64,000 nt of DNA, from the NCBI RefSeq assembly GCF_008040105.1, contig NZ_VRMG01000013.1:18535-82534 (forward strand). Direction: 5' to 3'. The stretch is from Lacisediminihabitans profunda. Lineage in GTDB: Bacteria > Actinomycetota > Actinomycetes > Actinomycetales > Microbacteriaceae. Below, piece by piece: positions 19,271 to 26,030 of the stretch (position 1 is its first letter; each line of letters starts with the position of its first letter). The notes below the pieces were generated by a model, which was given only the letters and a program-made list of their open reading frames with translations, was not told where the DNA came from and made no database searches. The translations under genes were made by a program, and so were the position numbers.

Positions 19271-20689
19271 TCACTTGCCGAAGTCCACGCACTTCTCGCC
19301 GCTCTCCGGGCCGATCTTGCCCTCGCGGTTCACGGTGACGGTGATGCAGACGCGGTCGCCGGGCTTCGCCTCGACGGCGAACGCCGCCAGGCGCTGGATG
19401 CTCGACCGGCCGTCGCTCGTGGTGATCTGGTACGAGTCGCCCGCCTTGATGCCCGGATCGGTCCAGCTGAACTCGATGGACGAGGCGGCGGACTTGGCCG
19501 AGATGTCGGTCACCCGGGGAATGTCGCTCGTGTTCGCCTTGATGAGCACGAGGGTGGCGGTCGCACCGAGGGCGATCACGAGCACCGCGCTCGCCACCAG
19601 GCCCCACGCGAGCGCCTGCATCCCCTTGCTCTGGGTCAGAGGCTGGGTTCCACTGTTGTGCGGAGACCCCGCCGTCTGCCGCAGCACGGTGCCGACCGGG
19701 GAATAGACGCCGGGCTGGACACGCCGCCGGCGCCGACGTGCTGGCGGGGCCGTGGAGCCCGGCACGGCACGGATGCGGGTGCGGTCCTCGAGATCGGAGA
19801 CCGTGGCGAGAGCCCAGTCGTCCATCGCGACCTCGATCGGCGTCTGCGGCACGCCGAGCTCGGTCTCGATCGCCTGGAGCTCACGCACGAGCTCCAGCAC
19901 GGTGAGCGGACGAGCCTCCGGCTTGCGCGACATCGCCTTCTGCAGCACCCGCTCGAGGCTCGGCGGCACGTCGGACCTGCCGATGGGCTGCACCTTTGCG
20001 CGGTTGATCCGCGAGATGAGGTCGGCCGACTTGTTCGACTCGCCCGGCACCTCGAACGGCGAACGGCCGGCCAGCAGCGAGTACACCGTGGCCGCGAACG
20101 ACCACACCTCGGACTCGATCGAGCCCGAGGTCTCATCCATCAGCACCTCGGGCGCGGACCAGGGGATGGAGAGGCCGACCGACTCCTGGGTCTCGGCCTC
20201 ACTCAGGGTCGAGGCGATTCCGAAGTCCGAGAGCACGGGATGCCCGTACGCGGTGAGCAGGATGTTGGAGGGCTTGATGTCCCGGTGCAGCACCCCGGCG
20301 CGGTGAGCGGTCTCGATGGCGCTGCCGATCTTGACCGCGATTCGCAGCACCTCGGGAACCGGCAGTCGCTCGCGGCGATAGCGCTCGCTCAGCGAGGAGG
20401 AGCACAGCTCCATCACGAGGTACGGTCGGCCGTCCGACGAGACACTCGCCTGGTAGACGGTGAGGATCGACGGGTGCGAACTCAGCTGGGCCATGAGGTT
20501 CGCCTCGGCCTGGAACATCTGCCGCACCTGGTCGTTCACGACCTCGCTCAGCATGACCTTCACGGCGACCTGGCGCCTCGGCATGTTCTGCTCGTAGAGG
20601 AACACGTCGGCGAAGCCGCCGGAGCCGAGGATGTGGATGTGCGAGAAACCGGGCAGCACGGGAGGCTGCGACGGCAATCGTCGTGCCAT
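19271..20689 (-). CDS. Transmembrane Ser/Thr protein kinase with extracellular FN3-like domain
   Basis: 472 residues. The Hanks-type kinase domain covers about 14-280: glycine loop LGSGGFADV, catalytic Lys44 in VAVKVM, HRDIKPSN near 136, DFG in LSDFGIAS, and APEVL. A basic juxtamembrane stretch (RRRRRR) precedes a membrane helix at about 360-383. The outer domain is not PASTA: it looks like one FN3-type module (SSIEFSWTDPG ... VCITVTVNREGKIGPESGEKC) with two Cys. The ATG at 20689 has an AAGGGGGG ribosome site. It follows the phosphatase gene after 164 bases that hold a possible promoter. It likely phosphorylates the two FHA proteins; targets are inferred. Confidence 0.92.
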   Translation of the reverse strand: MARRLPSQPPVLPGFSHIHILGSGGFADVFLYEQNMPRRQVAVKVMLSEVVNDQVRQMFQAEANLMAQLSSHPSILTVYQASVSSDGRPYLVMELCSSSLSERYRRERLPVPEVLRIAVKIGSAIETAHRAGVLHRDIKPSNILLTAYGHPVLSDFGIASTLSEAETQESVGLSIPWSAPEVLMDETSGSIESEVWSFAATVYSLLAGRSPFEVPGESNKSADLISRINRAKVQPIGRSDVPPSLERVLQKAMSRKPEARPLTVLELVRELQAIETELGVPQTPIEVAMDDWALATVSDLEDRTRIRAVPGSTAPPARRRRRRVQPGVYSPVGTVLRQTAGSPHNSGTQPLTQSKGMQALAWGLVASAVLVIALGATATLVLIKANTSDIPRVTDISAKSAASSIEFSWTDPGIKAGDSYQITTSDGRSSIQRLAAFAVEAKPGDRVCITVTVNREGKIGPESGEKCVDFGK

Positions 20690-20759
20690 GAGCCCCCCTT
20701 TGCAGCGCTCGCCGGAATACTGTCGCGGCGATTTTCCTGGTCGCACGACCCGGTGTCCC

Positions 20760-20765
20760 ATTGTA
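20760..20765 (-). promoter_or_regulatory. Candidate internal promoter (-10 TACAAT) upstream of the kinase gene
   Basis: Reading on the minus strand, TACAAT is a near-consensus -10 box lying 70 bases before the kinase ATG. No clear -35 hexamer is seen at 17 bases. A separate promoter would explain the unusually long 164-base gap inside an otherwise tightly packed block. Confidence 0.4.
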
Positions 20766-20853
20766 GGCACCTGCCGAATCTGCCCCGTCGAACAAATCCG
20801 CTGGTGAAGCGCCTGTTTTTGTCCCCCCTTCGGGGGTGATTTGGTCGCCGTCG

Positions 20854-21684
20854 TCACACCCTGGTTGGCCTCGGCACCGTGTGCTCGAGGTCGTAGAGCC
20901 CGGAACTTTCCACCACATCCACCACGATCGTGGTGACGTTGTCGCGCCCGCCGGCGGCGACGGCCGCGTCCACGAGGGCCTGGGCGGTCTCCGCGGGGGC
21001 GAGCGCTGCCGCGAGGTGCAGGCGGATCCGCTCCGAGTCGAGCTCCTTCGTCAGTCCGTCCGAGCAGAGCAGCAGCCGCAGCCCGGGTCGAATCGGCACG
21101 ATCCAGTAGTCCGGCAACGGGGCCGCGTTGAACCCCACCGCCCTCGTGATCACGTTGCTGTCCGGGTGGAACTCGGCGTCCTCGGCACGGATGAGGCCGG
21201 CATCCACCAACTCCTGCACCACCGAGTGGTCGATGGACACCTGGCTGAGGAGATTGTTCTCGAACATGTAGACCCGAGAGTCGCCCACGTTGAAGACCAT
21301 CCAGCATGGTTCACCGTTCTCGAGGGTGAGGGCGGCTCCGGTGGCCGTGGTGCCCACGCCGAGCTCCTTCTCATCCGCGGCGAGCGCGATGTCTTCGGTC
21401 GCGGCATGCAACCCGCGTTCGACCGCACCGATCTCCGCGAAGTCCGAGGAGATCTCCTTCTCGAGCCTCGACACGACCGCCGCACTCGCCACGTCGCCGG
21501 CGGAGTGGCCGCCCATGCCGTCCGCGACCACGAACAGAGGCAACTCGGCGAGGTAACTGTCCTCGTTATGGTGCCGTTTGCGGCCCGTGTCGGTCGCCGC
21601 GCCCCAGGCGATCACGAGAGAGGCATCCGGTCGCCCGGGCACCTCAACGGAGCGTCGTCCTTCACTTCGTCCAAGCTCAGTCAC
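20854..21684 (-). CDS. PP2C-family Ser/Thr protein phosphatase
   Basis: 276 residues, cytoplasmic, metal-dependent phosphatase. Metal-site motifs are present: RHHNEDSYL, then FVVADGMGGHSAGDVAS, then LLLCSDGLTKEL, and the C-terminal GGRDNVTTIVVDVV. It has no membrane segment. The start is GTG at 21684 with AAGG about 12 bases upstream; the spacing is long. It lies between an FHA gene (35-base gap) and the kinase gene, the usual arrangement for a PrpC/PstP-type phosphatase that reverses its neighbour kinase. Confidence 0.92.
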   Translation of the reverse strand: MTELGRSEGRRSVEVPGRPDASLVIAWGAATDTGRKRHHNEDSYLAELPLFVVADGMGGHSAGDVASAAVVSRLEKEISSDFAEIGAVERGLHAATEDIALAADEKELGVGTTATGAALTLENGEPCWMVFNVGDSRVYMFENNLLSQVSIDHSVVQELVDAGLIRAEDAEFHPDSNVITRAVGFNAAPLPDYWIVPIRPGLRLLLCSDGLTKELDSERIRLHLAAALAPAETAQALVDAAVAAGGRDNVTTIVVDVVESSGLYDLEHTVPRPTRV

Positions 21685-21719
21685 AAGTCATGCCTTTCGC
21701 AGGTTGCGATGCCTGTGCA

Positions 21720-22352
21720 TCATCCGCCGGCCGCAGACACGCGCTCGACCGGCAGGATCTCGACGAGGTTGCCGTCACCAATATCCACCACCGTGCCCGC
21801 CGAGACGACCACCGACTCGCCCTGCAGCAGCTTTTGGGCCGAAAACCCGGGCACGGTGATGATGGTGCCGTTGGTGGACCCGAGGTCGGTGACGATCACC
21901 GATGAGCCGTGCTGGCGCAGCTCGAGGTGCGTGCTGGAGACCTCCCGCAGCGGGGAGGGCACCCGCACGAGGCGCGCGAGCGGCCCCCTCGTGACGCGGG
22001 GCGCACTCGGCTTCCGGCCGAGAATCGCCGGCGCGTCGAGCGCGATCGGCTCGTGGTTGTTCACCCTGAACCGGTAGACCGGCGCCGTGCGCGAGGAGTC
22101 GTCGACCGGCGGCAACTGGGGCCGCGCACGCTCGACCACCGGCACGGATGCCGCCGGCGAGGCACGGTTCGGCTCGACAAGGGCGAACGGTGCGGAGGCC
22201 AGGCCCGCCCGTCGCGCCACTTCCTCGAAGATCGGGGCGAGGTCCGCGAACGGCACCCGTTCGCGGATGATGGTGTCATCGTCGGGGATCGCCGCATCGA
22301 CCTCCGGAATCGCCCGCGGTCTGATGACCGTGTTATCGTCCTCGGCGTCCAT
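21720..22352 (-). CDS. FHA domain protein with tandem N-terminal phospho-threonine-like peptides
   Basis: 210 residues, cytoplasmic. The FHA domain spans about 105-195 (ILGRKP, EVSSTHLELRQHG, TDLGSTNGTII) with the Arg, Ser and Asn that contact phospho-Thr. The first 32 residues hold two similar acidic-Thr-basic peptides, DDNTVIRPR and DDDTIIRER. This resembles GarA/OdhI-like switches in which a phosphorylated N-terminal Thr docks in the protein's own or a partner's FHA domain. The ATG at 22352 has no strong ribosome site, but CAGAAT sits seven bases upstream, suggesting a leaderless message. It is the first gene of the kinase block, 35 bases after the aldehyde dehydrogenase gene. Confidence 0.85.
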   Translation of the reverse strand: MDAEDDNTVIRPRAIPEVDAAIPDDDTIIRERVPFADLAPIFEEVARRAGLASAPFALVEPNRASPAASVPVVERARPQLPPVDDSSRTAPVYRFRVNNHEPIALDAPAILGRKPSAPRVTRGPLARLVRVPSPLREVSSTHLELRQHGSSVIVTDLGSTNGTIITVPGFSAQKLLQGESVVVSAGTVVDIGDGNLVEILPVERVSAAGG

Positions 22353-22387
22353 GCGCTCTATTCTGCGGCCAAACCGGGCTCAGACCG

Positions 22388-23821
22388 TCACTCGCCGATG
22401 AAACTCATCACGTGTTTGACTCGCGTGTAGTCCTCGAAGCCGTACGACGAGAGATCCTTGCCGTAGCCGGAATGCTTGAATCCGCCGTGCGGCATCTCGG
22501 CGACGATGGGGATGTGGGTGTTGATCCACACGCAACCGAAGTCCAGGTGCTTGGCGAAGCGCATCGCACGCCCGTGGTTCTTCGTCCAGACACTCGAGGC
22601 GAGTCCGTACTGCACGCCGTTCGCCCACTCGAGGGCCTGCGCATCGGTGCTGAACCTCTGCACGGTGATCACCGGACCGAAGATCTCGTTCTGGATCGCC
22701 TCATCCGACTGCACCAGCCCAGACACGATTGTGGCCTCGTGGAAGTAGCCGGTCGAGCCCTGCCGGTGACCGCCGAGCTCGAGCACGGCGTTGTCGGGCA
22801 GGCGCTCGATGATCCCCTCGACCTGGGCGAGCTGGTGGGCGTTGTTGACCGGGCCGAAGAACACGTCGGCGGCGCTCGGCGACCCCGTCTTCGCGTTGTC
22901 CCTCGCGTACGCGGCGAGCGCGGCCACGAATTCGTCGTGGATCCCGGCCTGCACGAGCACCCGGGTGGCGGCGGTGCAGTCCTGCCCGGCGTTGAAGTAG
23001 CCGGCCGAGACGATCCCCCGCACCGCCGACGGGATGTCCGCGTCGTCGAAGACGACGACCGGCGCCTTGCCGCCGAGTTCGAGGTGCACCCGCTTGAGGT
23101 CATTCGCCGCGGACTTGGCGACCTCCATTCCGGCCCGCACCGAGCCGGTGATCGACACCATCTGCGGCGTCTTGTGCTCGATCATCGCGGCGCCGGTCGT
23201 GCGGTCTCCGGTTATCACGTTGAGCACGCCCGGCGGCAGGAATTCGGCGGCGACCTCGGCGAGGAGGAGCGTGGAGGAGGGTGTGGTGTCCGAGGGCTTG
23301 AGCACCGTCGTGTTGCCCGCCGCGAGTGCCGGCGCGAACTTCCAGACCGCCATGTTCAGGGGGTAGTTCCAGGGGGTCACCTGACCGATCACGCCGATCG
23401 GCTCGCGACGCACGAACGATGTGTGGTCCTTCAGGTACTCCCCCGCGGACATGCCGCCGAGGTGACGGGCCTCGCCGGCGAAGAAGCGGATCTGGTCGAC
23501 GGACAGCAGGATCTCGTCGGTCACCAGGGACGCCCGCGGCTTGCCGGTGTCCCGGGATTCGAGGTCGGCGAATTCTTCGGCCCGTGCCTCCATGGCGTCG
23601 GCAATGCGGAAGAGTGCCAACTGGCGCTCGGCCGGAGTCGTCTCCCCCCATTCCTCGAAGGCGGATGCCGCGGCGGCGTACGCGGTGTCGACGTCCTCGC
23701 GGCTGGATACCGGCGACGTTCCGTAGGCCTGCTCGGTCGCCGGGTCGATCAGTTCGAACGACGATTCTGCGTGGGCGGCGACGTATTCGCCGTTGATGAA
23801 GTTGCGAAGTTGGTCACTCAT
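22388..23821 (-). CDS. NAD(P)-dependent aldehyde dehydrogenase, probably gamma-aminobutyraldehyde dehydrogenase
   Basis: Oxidises an aldehyde to the acid. It has 477 residues with the ALDH order of motifs: TPWNYPL, KPSDTTP, SITGSVRAG, catalytic Glu in LELGGKAPV, nucleophile Cys in NAGQDCTAA, and EIFGPV near the C-terminus. The sequence is closest in character to PatD/Prr-type 4-aminobutanal dehydrogenases, and the neighbours are a putrescine-type aminotransferase and amine oxidoreductase, so 4-aminobutanal to GABA is the likely step. The start is ATG at 23821: a TATGTT box ends seven bases upstream, so it appears leaderless. An ATG 12 codons earlier is poorer. Confidence 0.88.
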   Translation of the reverse strand: MSDQLRNFINGEYVAAHAESSFELIDPATEQAYGTSPVSSREDVDTAYAAAASAFEEWGETTPAERQLALFRIADAMEARAEEFADLESRDTGKPRASLVTDEILLSVDQIRFFAGEARHLGGMSAGEYLKDHTSFVRREPIGVIGQVTPWNYPLNMAVWKFAPALAAGNTTVLKPSDTTPSSTLLLAEVAAEFLPPGVLNVITGDRTTGAAMIEHKTPQMVSITGSVRAGMEVAKSAANDLKRVHLELGGKAPVVVFDDADIPSAVRGIVSAGYFNAGQDCTAATRVLVQAGIHDEFVAALAAYARDNAKTGSPSAADVFFGPVNNAHQLAQVEGIIERLPDNAVLELGGHRQGSTGYFHEATIVSGLVQSDEAIQNEIFGPVITVQRFSTDAQALEWANGVQYGLASSVWTKNHGRAMRFAKHLDFGCVWINTHIPIVAEMPHGGFKHSGYGKDLSSYGFEDYTRVKHVMSFIGE

Positions 23822-23827
23822 GTTCAC

Positions 23828-23833
23828 AACATA
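23828..23833 (-). promoter_or_regulatory. -10 box (TATGTT) of a leaderless promoter for the aldehyde dehydrogenase gene
   Basis: On the minus strand TATGTT fits TANNNT. It is followed by six bases and then the ATG, placing the transcription start on the A of ATG. No ribosome site is present, which supports a leaderless transcript. Confidence 0.5.
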
Positions 23834-23911
23834 GTCAGGTCTATTCGCGCGCGCCATTCCTCGTTTTCCACCGATTCCGTCGCGAAACGCCCCTTTGACT
23901 TACGGATTCAC

Positions 23912-23940
23912 TTGTCAGTGCCCCGATCCACTGACAGAAT
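23912..23940 (+). promoter_or_regulatory. lrp-family promoter with embedded perfect inverted repeat
   Basis: TTGTCA (23912-23917), a 17-base spacer and CAGAAT (23935-23940) form a good promoter whose start point falls on the ATG of the regulator gene at 23947. Between the boxes lies a perfect dyad, TGTCAGTG (23913-23920) and CACTGACA (23929-23936), centred eight bases apart. The dyad covers both hexamers, so a protein bound there would block transcription. Autorepression by the adjacent Lrp/AsnC protein is the simplest reading, and the same site could act on the divergent aldehyde dehydrogenase promoter. Confidence 0.65.
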
Positions 23941-23946
23941 CACGTT

Positions 23947-24414
23947 ATGAGCGTGAATCCCAAACCCCTCCAACTCGACGATGTCTCGAAGGCGATTATC
24001 GAACAGTTGCAGGCCGACGGGCGGCGCAGTTACGCCGAGATCGGCAAGGCGGTGGGGCTCAGCGAGGCCGCCGTGCGGCAGCGAGTGCAGAAACTCACGG
24101 ATTCCGGGGTGATGCAGATCGTGGCCGTGACAGACCCGATGCAGCTCGGTTTCTACCGCCAGGCGATGGTCGGAGTGAGGGTGAGTGGCGACACGACCGT
24201 GGTGGCCGAGAAGCTCGCCAAGATCTCCGCCGTCGACTACGTCGTGCTCACGGCCGGGAGCTTCGACATCCTCGTCGAGGTCGTATGCGAGAACGATGAA
24301 GACCTCATCGATCTGCTCAACAAGGAAATCCGGGGAATCCCGGGGGTCCAATCCACAGAAACATTCGTCTATCTCAAACTGCAGAAGCAGTTCTACAACT
24401 GGGGAACTAGATAA
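23947..24414 (+). CDS. Lrp/AsnC-family transcriptional regulator
   Basis: 155 residues, the normal length. An N-terminal winged helix-turn-helix (about 10-60: DVSKAIIEQLQADGRRSYAEIGKAVGLSEAAVRQRVQKL) is followed by an effector-binding RAM domain (about 75-150). The ATG lies at the predicted transcription start, so the message is probably leaderless. Three bases separate it from the aminotransferase ATG, implying co-transcription. It probably senses an amino acid or amine and controls this putrescine operon and the divergent aldehyde dehydrogenase gene. Confidence 0.92.
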   Translation: MSVNPKPLQLDDVSKAIIEQLQADGRRSYAEIGKAVGLSEAAVRQRVQKLTDSGVMQIVAVTDPMQLGFYRQAMVGVRVSGDTTVVAEKLAKISAVDYVVLTAGSFDILVEVVCENDEDLIDLLNKEIRGIPGVQSTETFVYLKLQKQFYNWGTR

Positions 24415-24416
24415 CC

Positions 24417-25838
24417 ATGACAATGCCAACCCCCGTCGAGCCGTCAACCCGTCCGCTCGACCACGACGAAGCCGACCTTCAGCGCAAGGCGAAGGACCAT
24501 CTCTGGATGCACTTCGCACGCCAGTCCGTGATGGAGGACGGTCACGGCGTACCCATCATCGTCAAGGGCCAGGGCCACCACATCTGGGACAGCAAGGGCA
24601 AGAAGTACATCGATGGCCTGAGCGGACTGTTCACGGTCAACGCCGGCCACGGGCGCAAGCGTCTCGCCCACGCCGCGGCGAAGCAGGCCGAGGAGCTGGC
24701 ATTCTTCCCGATCTGGTCCTATGCGCACCCGAACGCGATCGAACTCGCCGACCGACTCGCGTCGTACGCGCCGGGCGACCTCAACCGGGTGTTCTACTCG
24801 ACCGGTGGCGGCGAGGCGGTCGAGACCGCCTTCAAGCTCGCCAAGTACTACTGGAAACTCCAGGGCCGCCCCACCAAGCACAAGGTCATCTCGCGCAATG
24901 TCGCGTACCACGGCACCCCGCAGGGCGCGCTCGCCATCACGGGCATCCCGGCCATGAAGGAGATGTTCGAGCCGGTCACCCCCGGTGGTTTCCGGGTGCC
25001 GAACACGAACTTCTACCGTGCGGCCGAGATGAGCGCGCCGACCGATGACCTGGAGATCTTCGGCATGTGGGCCGCGAACCGCATCGAGGAGATGATCCAG
25101 TTCGAGGGCCCCGAGACCGTCGCGGCCATCTTCCTCGAGCCCGTGCAGAACTCGGGTGGATGTTTCCCGCCCCCGCCCGGCTACTTCAAGCGCGTTCGCG
25201 AGATCTGCGACAAGTACGACGTGCTTCTCGTCGCCGACGAGGTCATCACCGCATTCGGGCGGATCGGCAACATGTTCGCCTCGACCACCTACGGGATCGA
25301 ACCCGACATGATCACGTGCGCCAAGGGCATGACGAGCGGGTACTCCCCGATCGGCGCCACGATCGTGAGCGACAAGGTCTACGAGCCGTTCAAGCATGGC
25401 AACACGTCGTTCTACCACGGCTACACCTTCGGCGGTCACCCCGTGTCGGCCGCCGTCGCGCTCGCCAACCTCGACATCTTCGAGGAGGAGAAGCTCAACG
25501 AGAACGTTCGCGAGAACTCGCCGGCATTCCGCGCGACCCTCGAGAAGCTCCTCGACCTGCCCATCGTCGGCGACGTGCGCGGTGACGGCTACTTCTTCGG
25601 CATCGAGCTCGTGAAGGACAAGGCCACTCGCGAGACCTTCGACGACGACGAGTCGGAGCGCCTGCTGCGGGGCTTCATGTCCAAGGCGCTCTTCGAGGCC
25701 GGGCTGTACTGCCGCGCCGACGACCGCGGCGACCCCGTCATCCAGCTCGCGCCACCGCTCACGGTCGGCCAGAAGGAGTTCGACGAGATCGAGAGCATCC
25801 TGCGCGGCGTGCTCACCGAGGCCTGGACCCGCCTCTAG
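24417..25838 (+). CDS. Class III aminotransferase, probably putrescine/diamine:pyruvate aminotransferase
   Basis: 473-residue PLP enzyme. It has the fold-type I omega-aminotransferase pattern: YSTGGGEAVETAFKLAK near 125, YHGTPQGAL, EPVQNSGGCFPPPPGYF, LVADEVITAFGRIG with the PLP Asp, and the Schiff-base Lys in CAKGMTSGYSPIG. The length and N-terminus (KDHLWMHFAR) resemble SpuC/pyruvate-dependent omega-aminotransferases. It lies two bases after the lrp gene. With the aldehyde dehydrogenase it would convert putrescine to GABA; with pyruvate as acceptor it would yield alanine for alanine dehydrogenase. The exact amine substrate is not proven by sequence. Confidence 0.85.
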   Translation: MTMPTPVEPSTRPLDHDEADLQRKAKDHLWMHFARQSVMEDGHGVPIIVKGQGHHIWDSKGKKYIDGLSGLFTVNAGHGRKRLAHAAAKQAEELAFFPIWSYAHPNAIELADRLASYAPGDLNRVFYSTGGGEAVETAFKLAKYYWKLQGRPTKHKVISRNVAYHGTPQGALAITGIPAMKEMFEPVTPGGFRVPNTNFYRAAEMSAPTDDLEIFGMWAANRIEEMIQFEGPETVAAIFLEPVQNSGGCFPPPPGYFKRVREICDKYDVLLVADEVITAFGRIGNMFASTTYGIEPDMITCAKGMTSGYSPIGATIVSDKVYEPFKHGNTSFYHGYTFGGHPVSAAVALANLDIFEEEKLNENVRENSPAFRATLEKLLDLPIVGDVRGDGYFFGIELVKDKATRETFDDDESERLLRGFMSKALFEAGLYCRADDRGDPVIQLAPPLTVGQKEFDEIESILRGVLTEAWTRL

Positions 25839-25883
25839 CCTCTGGCCCGGTTCGCGCCACCCGAGCGGTCGCGCGAACCGTGC

Positions 25884-25968
25884 TTCCGAAATCCATGCAT
25901 TCTTCCGGCGACACGGCTCAGCTGACACGAATTACGGCGTGTCGCCGAGAGATGCATGGATTTCGGAA
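25884..25968. repeat. 85-bp palindromic repeat element, copy 1
   Basis: Perfect 17-base terminal inverted repeats: TTCCGAAATCCATGCAT (25884-25900) and its complement (25952-25968). Inside, a second perfect pair CGGCGACAC (25906-25914) / GTGTCGCCG (25939-25947) extends the stem. A second copy with identical 17-base arms lies at 49315-49400. It sits between the aminotransferase and the FAD oxidoreductase genes, both on the plus strand. It has no coding capacity, so it looks like a non-autonomous palindromic element that could fold into a long hairpin in RNA. Confidence 0.85.
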
Positions 25969-26030
25969 GGGGACGAAGGGGCGGCAGGGACAGGACAAGA
26001 GGGGATGTCGACGATGATCGGGGCGCGTTC

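Noticed and set aside
20823..20837. CCCCC/GGGGG hairpin after the phosphatase gene read as a terminator
   Set aside because: On the transcribed strand it is followed by A residues, not a U-tract, so intrinsic termination is unlikely.
4774..22352. Search for small WXG100 (EsxA-like) genes near the EccC-like ATPase
   Set aside because: No short frame with a central WxG motif was found; gaps are too small to hide one.
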